DNA of 14,746 bases from Anaerolineaceae bacterium (GTDB lineage: Bacteria; Chloroflexota; Anaerolineae; Anaerolineales; Anaerolineaceae): the NCBI GenBank assembly GCA_003524305.1, contig DQHW01000043.1, positions 1 to 14,746 on the forward strand, in the 5' to 3' direction. Each line of letters opens with the position of its first letter. The stretch's first letter is position 1. Positions 7,590-13,366 of the stretch are shown in pieces. The translations under genes were made by a program, and so were the position numbers. The notes below the pieces were generated by a model. It saw only the letters and a program-made list of their open reading frames with translations, was not told the DNA's origin and searched no databases.

Positions 7590-7701
7590 TTGAACTGCTC
7601 CTCAATGAATTGGTCGCTGATGTTTATTAATGATTATAGACAGAGTCAACGAAAATGGATAGTCAATCCTTGGGGATCCTCTTCACGGGTCAAACCTACT
7701 T

Positions 7702-8940
7702 TCAACCCACCTCAACACTTTCGGATGGCTGAAGAGATTGTTCTTTGAGAGATGGCAAACGAATGACCCTCGTAATCACAAATGGCCAGGAGATCAAGGC
7801 GATGGATGCGGTGCTGATGATCATGACGCCCAGGGCCAGGATCATGTTATTCCATGGTTGTGAAATGATCTGGGTACCCAGGCTGCCCATCAACATGGCT
7901 GTGCATCCCATTAAAGAGGATACTGCACCAGAATCTCTCTTCTGTTGTTCAAGCAGCATGTTGGTGGCTGGCGAACGGAAGCAGCTTCCTGCAGTTGAAA
8001 CGGGCAGCATACACAATGCGAAGATCCAGGGTTGGAGATTACCAAGCAGGCATACCAGAACGCCTCCGATGGCAATCACCATATAGCATACACGGATGAT
8101 GGTTTCAGAATGAACCCGATGAGACAATCGTAGAAATATCATTGGTCCAAGAATCAATCCAATGGCGTTCAATGAAAAATATAAACTATAAGCCTGACCG
8201 CTGAGGTGAAAGCCCTCTTGATATATATACGTGGAAGAAGCGACGAAAGCCATGGTTGAAAGACTTCCGATGGAAAACATGATCAACAGCATGGCAAATC
8301 CGCGGTTCTTGAGCACATGGCCGAGCCGCAGCATACTCGGCAGCAGGCTGCCTGCATTGCGCTCAAGGATGGATTCGGTGAACAATAAACTGCCAATTAA
8401 TGCCAATACGCCAATTCCGGTGAGGGTCATGAAAACGCCGCGCCACGACATCACTTTTAACAAAAAGGCGCCCAAAACAGGCGCGAGGGCAGGTGAAATC
8501 AACACCATGGATTGCACGATGGCAAGGATGGACATGCGTTTTTTGCCGCTGTATGAGTCTTTGACAATGGCAGTGGCCACGGCTCCTGCGGCGCTTCCAC
8601 CGAGAGCCTGAAAGATGCGGAAAATGATCAGCGCATCAATGCTGGATGCAAACACACAGCCAAGACTGGCGATGATATATATCCCCAGGCCGGTAGCCAA
8701 AATGGGTTTGCGTCCAAAATGATCGCTGAGCGGACCCCAGATCAAGGTGCCGAGAGCGTAAAAAACGAAAAACAAGGTCAGGGTAAGGTTGGTGCGTTCA
8801 GGACCAACGCCAAAAAATGCACTCATGGTGGGCAAGGCGGGCAGATACAGGTCAGTAGAAAGGGGCACAAAGGCGCTCAAAAGAGCAATCAGAATAACCA
8901 GCCCTTTTTCACCGATAATTTTTTGTTTGGTTGGTTCCAT
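7702..8940 (-). CDS. MFS drug-resistance transporter, Bcr/CflA type
   Basis: A proton-driven efflux transporter of the inner membrane, about 412 residues with around twelve hydrophobic segments. PLSTDLYLPALP (26-37) is the hallmark of the Bcr/CflA DHA1 group, and GPLSDHFGRKP (69-79) is MFS motif A in the first cytoplasmic loop. SPALAPVLGAFL matches the antiporter motif C region in TM5. The frame stays open to an ATG at 8961, but that start has no ribosome binding site and would leave an almost leaderless message. The ATG at 8940 has GGAAGGG upstream, though about 12 bases away. Its substrate, such as chloramphenicol or bicyclomycin-like drugs, cannot be read from sequence. Confidence 0.9.
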   Translation of the reverse strand: MEPTKQKIIGEKGLVILIALLSAFVPLSTDLYLPALPTMSAFFGVGPERTNLTLTLFFVFYALGTLIWGPLSDHFGRKPILATGLGIYIIASLGCVFASSIDALIIFRIFQALGGSAAGAVATAIVKDSYSGKKRMSILAIVQSMVLISPALAPVLGAFLLKVMSWRGVFMTLTGIGVLALIGSLLFTESILERNAGSLLPSMLRLGHVLKNRGFAMLLIMFSIGSLSTMAFVASSTYIYQEGFHLSGQAYSLYFSLNAIGLILGPMIFLRLSHRVHSETIIRVCYMVIAIGGVLVCLLGNLQPWIFALCMLPVSTAGSCFRSPATNMLLEQQKRDSGAVSSLMGCTAMLMGSLGTQIISQPWNNMILALGVMIISTASIALISWPFVITRVIRLPSLKEQSLQPSESVEVG

Positions 8941-8972
8941 TGAGAAGTTGATCCCTTCCATTGCACGGAGGT

Positions 8973-9000
8973 ACTATATGATGATTGTAATAACTATGAA
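8973..9000 (-). promoter_or_regulatory. Putative promoter of the MFS transporter gene
   Basis: On the minus strand TTCATA (9000-8995) and TATAGT (8978-8973) are spaced by 16 bases. The implied start near 8966 favours translation from 8940 over 8961. Confidence 0.45.
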
Positions 9001-9027
9001 TTTTTAGTAATTCAGTTTTGATTCAGG

Positions 9028-9081
9028 GTTGGGCGTTGCCAGACTATTGTCGGTTAAGAATCGCACAATTATACGCCCAAC
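9028..9081. repeat. Inverted repeat, 9-bp arms
   Basis: GTTGGGCGT (9028-9036) and ACGCCCAAC (9073-9081) are perfect inverted copies 36 bases apart. They lie between the divergent transporter and propeller genes, in a stretch with no convincing gene. Confidence 0.6.
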
Positions 9082-9114
9082 AATTAGTATGAGTAATATT
9101 GGGAAGCCAGTTCT

Positions 9115-9151
9115 GGATGGGTTGATTATGTTCTGGTTAATCAACCTATCC
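9115..9151. repeat. Inverted repeat, 14-bp arms with one mismatch
   Basis: GGATGGGTTGATTA (9115-9128) pairs with TAATCAACCTATCC (9138-9151) around a nine-base spacer; the single mismatch becomes G-U in RNA. The core half-site TTGATTA recurs in the promoter palindrome about 75 bases downstream, which suggests a shared DNA-binding protein. No U-tract follows, so a terminator is unlikely. Confidence 0.65.
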
Positions 9152-9201
9152 AATCCTTCTAATGGCGCACCGATGGTCATTGTAAATAAGACAATTTGTA
9201 T

Positions 9202-9235
9202 CTTGATTACATTATTTGTTTATTCTATAATCAAG
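9202..9235 (+). promoter_or_regulatory. Promoter of the propeller/MoaD-like operon within an operator-like palindrome
   Basis: TTGATT (9203-9208) and a perfect TATAAT (9226-9231) are spaced by 17 bases. The inverted repeat CTTGATTA (9202-9209) / TAATCAAG (9228-9235) covers both hexamers exactly, so a dimeric repressor bound there would block RNA polymerase. The implied leader before the gene is about 80 bases. Confidence 0.65.
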
Positions 9236-9319
9236 TGTAATGAACTACATCGTAATCTCTATTCATTGAAATCTGTTATTTGGTTTCGTAAACAATTATG
9301 TTTTTACAGGAGGCAATCC

Positions 9320-10435
9320 ATGACACATGTTCGAGTATTGGTGGGCACACGCAAGGGGGCATTCATCCTGACTTCAGACGAAAAAAGAAAGAAGTGGGAT
9401 GTGACAGGTCCGCATTTTGCTGGCTGGGAAATTTTTCATGTCAACAGCTCTCCTGTGAACCCCGACCGATTATATGCTTCTCAAACCTCAGACTGGTTCG
9501 GGCAGGTCATCCAGCGCTCGGATGACGGCGGCAGCACATGGGAAGCGGTGAATAATGATTTTTCATATATTGGCGACCCTGGCATGCATCTGTTCTACGA
9601 TGACTCCCAAAAACCTTGGGCGTTTAAGCGCGTTTGGAACCTCCAGCCCGGCTTGACAAACCCTGATCTGGTATATGCCGGGGTCGAGGACGCCGCACTT
9701 TTTGTTTCAAAAGATGCAGGTCAAAGCTGGCAGGAATTGGCCGGTTTACGGGACGTGAAAGGGCATATGTGGCAGCCCGGTGCAGGCGGCTTATGCCTGC
9801 ACACCATTTTGCTTGACCCAGCCGATCCGCAGCGCATTTATGTAGCCATCTCCGCAGCAGGGGCTTTCCGCAGTGAGGATGGCGGCCAAATCTGGGTTCC
9901 GATTAATAAAGGGCTCCGTTCAGATTATGAATTGCCTGATCCTTCGGCTGACGTGGGCCATTGCGTTCACGGCCTGGCGATGCACCCCTCCAAACCCGGT
10001 GTTCTGTTCATGCAAAAACATTGGGATGTGATGCGCTCGGATGACGCAGGGGATATGTGGCATGAGGTCAGCGGCAATCTGCCGACCGATTTTGGCTTCC
10101 CTATCGCGGTGCATGCCCACGAACCCGAAACCATTTACGTGGTGCCGATCAAGAGTGACTCAGAACATTTTGTGCCAGATGGCAAACTGCGTGTTTACCG
10201 CAGCCGCAGCGGCGGCAACGAATGGCAAGCCTTAACAGACGGACTGCCGCAAAAGGATTGCTACGTGAATGTACTGCGCAGTGCCATGGCCGTGGATACC
10301 CTCGACGATTGCGGTATCTACTTCGGTACTTCGGGCGGACAGGTGTATGCTTCTGCTGATTCTGGCGACCACTGGTCGGCCATCGTACACGATTTGCCGC
10401 CAGTGCTTTCGGTTGAGGTACAGGTTTTAAAATGA
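9320..10435 (+). CDS. Asp-box (BNR) beta-propeller protein, sialidase/sortilin-like fold
   Basis: The frame is open from 9029, but AGGAGG seven bases before the ATG at 9320 fixes the start, giving 371 residues. Six Asp-box motifs (S-x-D-x-G-x-x-W type) lie at 67-74, 130-137, 185-192, 240-247, 295-302 and 345-352, spaced 50-63 residues apart, as expected for the blades of a propeller. There is no signal peptide, so it should be cytoplasmic, unlike secreted sialidases. I see no reason to call it a true sialidase. The opening VLVGTRKGAFILTSD is shared, from memory, with uncharacterised genes called exo-alpha-sialidase in many bacteria. Its stop overlaps the start of the next gene, so the two products are probably made together. 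Confidence 0.85.
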   Translation: MTHVRVLVGTRKGAFILTSDEKRKKWDVTGPHFAGWEIFHVNSSPVNPDRLYASQTSDWFGQVIQRSDDGGSTWEAVNNDFSYIGDPGMHLFYDDSQKPWAFKRVWNLQPGLTNPDLVYAGVEDAALFVSKDAGQSWQELAGLRDVKGHMWQPGAGGLCLHTILLDPADPQRIYVAISAAGAFRSEDGGQIWVPINKGLRSDYELPDPSADVGHCVHGLAMHPSKPGVLFMQKHWDVMRSDDAGDMWHEVSGNLPTDFGFPIAVHAHEPETIYVVPIKSDSEHFVPDGKLRVYRSRSGGNEWQALTDGLPQKDCYVNVLRSAMAVDTLDDCGIYFGTSGGQVYASADSGDHWSAIVHDLPPVLSVEVQVLK

Positions 10436-10728
10436 TCCGAGTGGTGCTGCCTTATCATTTGCAGCGGCTGGCGAACACCGGCCGTGTGGTTGAGCTGGAG
10501 GTCGCAAGCCCCGTAACGCAGCAATCCATTTTGGATGCGCTTGAAGCGCGCTTCCCCATGCTGCGTGGAACGGTGCGCCACCGGAAAACGGGTGAACGCA
10601 ACGCTTTCGTCCGCTTTTTTGCCTGCAATGAAGATTTCTCGCTCAATTCCCCGGATGAGCCCTTGCCTGATGCTGTGGTGCAGGGGAAGGAAGAATTTAT
10701 GATCGTTGGAGCGATGGCTGGCGGGTAA
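10432..10728 (+). CDS. MoaD/ThiS-family ubiquitin-like protein
   Basis: A 98-residue beta-grasp protein ending in Ala-Gly-Gly (96-98). In MoaD and ThiS the terminal Gly-Gly is adenylated and thiocarboxylated to carry sulfur. The N-terminal MIRVVLPYHLQRLA, the helix SILDALEARFP (32-42) and the closing EEFMIVGAMAGG all fit the family. It is slightly longer than classic MoaD (about 80 residues) because of a basic middle segment (VRHRKTGERNAF). It overlaps the propeller gene by ATGA, with GAGGTACAGG upstream as ribosome binding site. No moaE, thiG or other sulfur-pathway gene is nearby, so a role in molybdopterin or thiamine synthesis is not supported by context. Confidence 0.85.
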   Translation: MIRVVLPYHLQRLANTGRVVELEVASPVTQQSILDALEARFPMLRGTVRHRKTGERNAFVRFFACNEDFSLNSPDEPLPDAVVQGKEEFMIVGAMAGG

Positions 10729-10743
10729 TTGGAATAATTGTAG

Positions 10744-10770
10744 GGTGCATCCCGTTTGGTGGGATGCACC
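10744..10770. repeat. Perfect 10-bp inverted repeat after the MoaD-like gene
   Basis: GGTGCATCCC (10744-10753) and GGGATGCACC (10761-10770) flank a seven-base loop, 15 bases after the stop codon. The following sequence is AAATTTAAAT rather than a U-tract. It could be a weak terminator or a REP-like intergenic palindrome. Confidence 0.7.
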
Positions 10771-10835
10771 AAATTTAAATAAAAAGTGCCCCGCGCGAAG
10801 CCTCCCCGAATGGGATTGCGAAGCACCCTTTAGGG

Positions 10836-10875
10836 CAACGGGACTTATCACACTCTTGTGGTGCGAACCCGTGTT
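10836..10875 (-). other. tRNA T-arm-like fragment split by 18 bases
   Basis: CAACGGGACT (10836-10845) and CGAACCCGTGTT (10864-10875) match, in order and orientation, 22 of 22 consecutive bases of the tRNA-Glu gene (13098-13119), but are separated here by an extra TATCACACTCTTGTGGTG. The T-stem arms ACGGG/CCCGT are intact and the extra bases fall in the T-loop. No acceptor or anticodon arm is recognisable around it. It may be a tRNA-derived attachment-site scar or a chance hairpin. Confidence 0.4.
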
Positions 10876-11079
10876 GTTTGTTCTCTAGCGAAGTGGCTTT
10901 TTTTCTTCGACACTACACTCGCTCTAATCATTTTGCGAGCTAGGTTAAATTTATATTAATTATGCATGTAAAAATGTAATGTAAAAAACTAATTACCTAC
11001 AAAATGGATAACATTAGTTTTGTAGGAAAGTATTACCCAACTATAAATTTATGAATAATTTATTTATTATTATGATAAG
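10876..11079. other. AT-rich intergenic stretch upstream of the island
   Basis: No gene or RNA family is recognised between the MoaD-like gene (ends 10728) and 11215. Within it the base composition drops sharply to AT-rich from about 10930. It contains the overlapping inverted repeats described at 10985-11026 and the promoter at 11080-11108. Confidence 0.5.
10985..11026. repeat. Two mutually exclusive inverted repeats
   Basis: AAAACTAAT (10985-10993) pairs with ATTAGTTTT (11013-11021), while CCTACAAAA (10996-11004) pairs with TTTTGTAGG (11018-11026). The TTTT at 11018-11021 is used by both, so only one 9-bp stem can form at a time. If transcribed this is a switch-like arrangement; as DNA it could be overlapping binding sites. 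Confidence 0.55.
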
Positions 11080-11108
11080 TAGACAAAAGACATGAGTTAT
11101 TCTATACT
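11080..11108 (+). promoter_or_regulatory. Promoter of the cold-shock/Shedu-like gene
   Basis: TAGACA (11080-11085) and TATACT (11103-11108) are spaced by 17 bases, each differing from consensus at one position. The implied leader is about 100 bases, long like those of many cold-shock-domain genes. Confidence 0.6.
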
Positions 11109-11215
11109 CTTTACGGGGAAAAGAAATAAGTTACACAACCCCAAAAATATTATAGGTATTTAGCAATCAAAGAAATTGTTAGGTTAGAAAATAACCAAAC
11201 GGAGTCGCTTATTAT

Positions 11216-12115
11216 ATGAAAAGAATTAAGGGAATTGTAAAATGGTTTAATGGAACAAAAGGATATGGATTTATTAGTCAAGAAGAAGGTGAAGATATTT
11301 TTGTACATTTTTCTGCAATTCAAGGGGATGGTTATAGAAATCTTGAAGAGGGTGAAAGTGTTGAATTCTCTATTGAGAAAGGTCCAAAAGGGTCACAAGC
11401 CTCTAATGTTGTAATAATCCAAAACCAAAGTGAAGAAATAATTAACGAAAACGAATGTTTTGGTATTGGACTTTTTGATGGAAAAATACGTATTGTATCT
11501 TTAAACCAAGACGGCCAGTATAAATTTGTCGATGGAACAGAAAAATTACATAGCATTCTTTATGTTGCAACAGTAGAAGCACTTGCATTAAAAGAAGCCG
11601 TCGAAGAACTTGAATACCTCTTAAATGATCCAAAATCAACAGAATTTACTTTCCAGGATTTTTTTGAGCGTTATCCTAATTTGATTCTTAATGATGAATA
11701 TAAGGAAGCACATTCGCATATTGTATTGAATAACGACAAGGGTACATTAATTCCAGATTTTCTTTTAGAACCTATTGACCAAAGTAAACTTTGTGACATA
11801 CTTGATCTCAAACTACCAAAAGCCAAGTTGTTTGTCTTAAAAAAGAGCCGTATGAGGTATTCTTCAGCAGTTACGGAAGCATGTGCTCAACTTCGAGAAT
11901 ATAACATGTTTTTTGATGATGAAAAGAATCGAGAGAGAATTAAACAAGAATACGGATTATCGGCATACAAACCAAAGATGATTGTAATAATTGGTAGACG
12001 AGGAGATGTTGACCCCCTAGTATGTAAAAGGATTGAATCTGATCTTCCTCAATTAATTTTAAAAACATATGATGATGTATTGCGAGTAGCTGAACATAAA
12101 CTGAAAAGAATGTAA
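11216..12115 (+). CDS. Cold-shock domain fused to a Shedu/DUF4263-like nuclease domain
   Basis: A 299-residue two-part protein. Residues 2-69 are a full cold-shock domain with the nucleic-acid-binding motifs KGYGFI (15-20) and DIFVHFSAI (27-35), plus Lys9/Trp10/Phe11. After a linker and a middle segment (80-140), residues about 145-265 resemble DUF4263, the nuclease core of Shedu SduA. FFERYPNLIL (149-158) is followed by a PD-(D/E)XK-type site with Asp181 in IPDFLL and Asp197-x-Lys199 in DLDLKLP-like context (DILDLKLP at 194-201), then the helix EACAQLREYN (221-230). I infer a nucleic-acid-guided or sensing nuclease, possibly anti-phage. GGAG lies 11 bases before the ATG. The codons are far more AT-rich than in the flanking operons, a sign of transfer. 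An uncharacterised stress protein is the alternative. Confidence 0.72.
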   Translation: MKRIKGIVKWFNGTKGYGFISQEEGEDIFVHFSAIQGDGYRNLEEGESVEFSIEKGPKGSQASNVVIIQNQSEEIINENECFGIGLFDGKIRIVSLNQDGQYKFVDGTEKLHSILYVATVEALALKEAVEELEYLLNDPKSTEFTFQDFFERYPNLILNDEYKEAHSHIVLNNDKGTLIPDFLLEPIDQSKLCDILDLKLPKAKLFVLKKSRMRYSSAVTEACAQLREYNMFFDDEKNRERIKQEYGLSAYKPKMIVIIGRRGDVDPLVCKRIESDLPQLILKTYDDVLRVAEHKLKRM

Positions 12116-12176
12116 TAGATTTTTCTTATGTCGTTGTGCCTAAGGTTTTATATAGCAAATAATTTGGAGGGTTGTG

Positions 12177-12236
12177 ATGGTCTTCCTATTTGTAATATTT
12201 CAGTTCATTTCAAATAATAAGAGGTTTATAGAATAA
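12177..12236 (+). CDS. Possible 19-residue hydrophobic peptide
   Basis: TTTGGAGGG lies six bases before an ATG that opens a 19-codon frame (MVFLFVIFQFISNNKRFIE) between the two island genes. The first half is strongly hydrophobic and the end is basic, like a membrane peptide or a leader peptide. The strong ribosome binding site is the only real support, and AT-rich DNA makes short frames common. Confidence 0.25.
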   Translation: MVFLFVIFQFISNNKRFIE

Positions 12237-12269
12237 AAGGAATTTTCAACAGTTACTAATAAACGTAGT

Positions 12270-12288
12270 TAGGAAAGCTAATTTCCTA
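12270..12288. repeat. Perfect 7-bp hairpin just before the CHAT-like gene
   Basis: TAGGAAA (12270-12276) and TTTCCTA (12282-12288) enclose a five-base loop, two bases before the ribosome binding site. Its right part, CTAATTTCCTAC, repeats a motif found upstream of the cold-shock/Shedu-like gene. Confidence 0.6.
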
Positions 12289-12302
12289 CTAAGGAGAAAT
12301 TT

Positions 12303-12905
12303 ATGGAAAATTCGATCCCCGAAGTCTTTATTATTGAATCATTACAGCAAGGAGATTTTCGTGAAGGAATACTAATAAAGAAAATCTTAAAATTGGGTGG
12401 TAGAAATGCTAAGCATAAATATGTCATTTCTAAAAATGATTTTCTTGATGCTGTGCAAGAGTTTGAATCACTGAACTATAGATATTTACATATTTCAAGC
12501 CATGGAAATAAAAATCAACTTTTTTTCGAATTTGGTGGAATGGATTTTCTAGATTTTGGACGAATTGTGAATCCTCATCTTGAAGGAAAGAGAGTCTTTA
12601 TTTCAGCGTGTGAAGCCGTTAATGAAGTAGACAATCGGCTTGCAACTACATTGATTAGGGATGGAAAATGTGTCTCTGTAATTGGTTTTGAAAAGCCAAT
12701 CCGATTTGATTTGGCAGCATTGTTCTGGTCAAATTTTTATTTTCTTGCATTTGAGGATAAAGATCAAAACCAAACTAAGATAAAAATCACCAGACGTATT
12801 ATTTTAAAAAACTTAAAAAATCTTTCAAAACTCTTTTCTTTAAATGTGAACTACTACTCTTTATCAAAACGTAAAGGTGTTAAACTAACATCAATAATTT
12901 GTTAA
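12303..12905 (+). CDS. Small CHAT/caspase-like cysteine protease
   Basis: A 200-residue protein with the layout of a stand-alone CHAT (caspase-like) domain. The strand YRYLHISSHG (59-68) carries the candidate catalytic His67, the strand KRVFISACEA (96-105) carries Cys103, and CVSVIGFEKPIRFDLAALFWSNFYF (from residue 123) matches the strand, substrate loop and helix that close CHAT domains. No sensor, TPR or membrane domain is attached, so activation would need a partner. AAGGAG lies six bases before the ATG. It follows the cold-shock/Shedu-like gene on the same strand after 187 bases and shares its AT-rich composition. I infer a defence or cell-death effector; the specificity is unknown. Confidence 0.68.
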   Translation: MENSIPEVFIIESLQQGDFREGILIKKILKLGGRNAKHKYVISKNDFLDAVQEFESLNYRYLHISSHGNKNQLFFEFGGMDFLDFGRIVNPHLEGKRVFISACEAVNEVDNRLATTLIRDGKCVSVIGFEKPIRFDLAALFWSNFYFLAFEDKDQNQTKIKITRRIILKNLKNLSKLFSLNVNYYSLSKRKGVKLTSIIC

Positions 12906-13052
12906 TTACAATACACAAAAAATAGATGTTAGATTCGATTATTGAAAACATCTCGTTCTATAAAAAAATACACGCCAATACGGAATTTAGCCTCTATTTT
13001 GCTAAGCAACTGTATAGTCTGGATAACCAAATTTATGGGTGTATTTATGAAT

Positions 13053-13083
13053 TAATTAAAAATAGTCCTATATATGAACTATT
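13053..13083 (-). terminator. Terminator after tRNA-Glu
   Basis: On the minus strand AATAGT (13083-13078) pairs with ACTATT (13066-13061) around an 11-base loop, followed by TTTAATTAATT. It begins nine bases past the tRNA 3' end. The stem is AU-rich and therefore weak. Confidence 0.5.
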
Positions 13084-13091
13084 ATATAAAG

Positions 13092-13164
13092 TGCCCCCAA
13101 CGGGACTCGAACCCGTGTTTTGGCCTTGAGAGGGCCACGTCCTAGGCCGCTAGACAATGGGGGC
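13092..13164 (-). tRNA. tRNA-Glu (anticodon CTC)
   Basis: On the minus strand the acceptor arms GCCCCCA/TGGGGGC pair fully. The anticodon stem TGGCC/GGCCA holds the loop CTCTCAA with anticodon CTC (codon GAG), and the T-arm is ACGGG-TTCGAGT-CCCGT. The D-arm GTCTAGCGGCCTAGGAC is Glu-like. The discriminator is A and the CCA end is not encoded. Its 3' end faces the AT-rich island, the usual side for integrated elements. Confidence 0.95.
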
Positions 13165-13195
13165 GTCTTGTGCAGCACACTAAATGAGCGAGAGG

Positions 13196-13224
13196 ATTTT
13201 ATCATGAAGGCGGAGGGCCGTCAA
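13196..13224 (-). promoter_or_regulatory. tRNA-Glu promoter
   Basis: On the minus strand TTGACG (13224-13219) and TAAAAT (13201-13196) are spaced by 17 bases, one mismatch each from consensus. The tRNA begins about 30 bases after the -10 element. Confidence 0.7.
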
Positions 13225-13366
13225 CGCACCTAAGGATACGTACCGAAGGGCAGGTAACAATTTAACTTAGGCTAACACGCGATCACCTGCAGCGATCTTA
13301 ACAAATTGCTGCTTGAAATCAGGTAAAAAGAAGTGCTAAACTGATCTAGACGAAGCGGAGGGAATT

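Noticed and set aside
7574..7591. AAATGAT/ATCATTT hairpin over the acetyltransferase start codon
   Set aside because: Real in sequence, but a 7-bp AT-rich stem over a start is common by chance and no regulatory logic is visible.
7640..7672. Possible acetyltransferase promoter with two TTGACT copies and a TATAAT
   Set aside because: The spacings between the TTGACT copies and TATAAT are about 6 and 22 bases, neither suitable, so no single promoter can be assigned.
9004..9180. Minus-strand 58-codon frame with one hydrophobic stretch (TGFPILLILIVGRIIVRFL)
   Set aside because: No ribosome binding site, overlaps regulatory palindromes and an opposite open frame; chance in AT-rich DNA is likely, though a small membrane protein is not excluded.
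9029..9319. 97-codon N-terminal extension of the propeller protein
   Set aside because: It would begin upstream of the best promoter and run through palindromes; AGGAGG directly precedes the ATG at 9320, where family similarity starts.
10318..10851. 177-codon minus-strand frame opposite the MoaD-like gene
   Set aside because: Antisense of a recognised gene pair and spans the intergenic palindrome; no family resemblance.
12926..13129. 67-codon plus-strand frame after the CHAT-like gene
   Set aside because: Its last third is the antisense of the tRNA-Glu terminator and tRNA gene (PTGLEPV is typical tRNA read-through), and it has no ribosome binding site.
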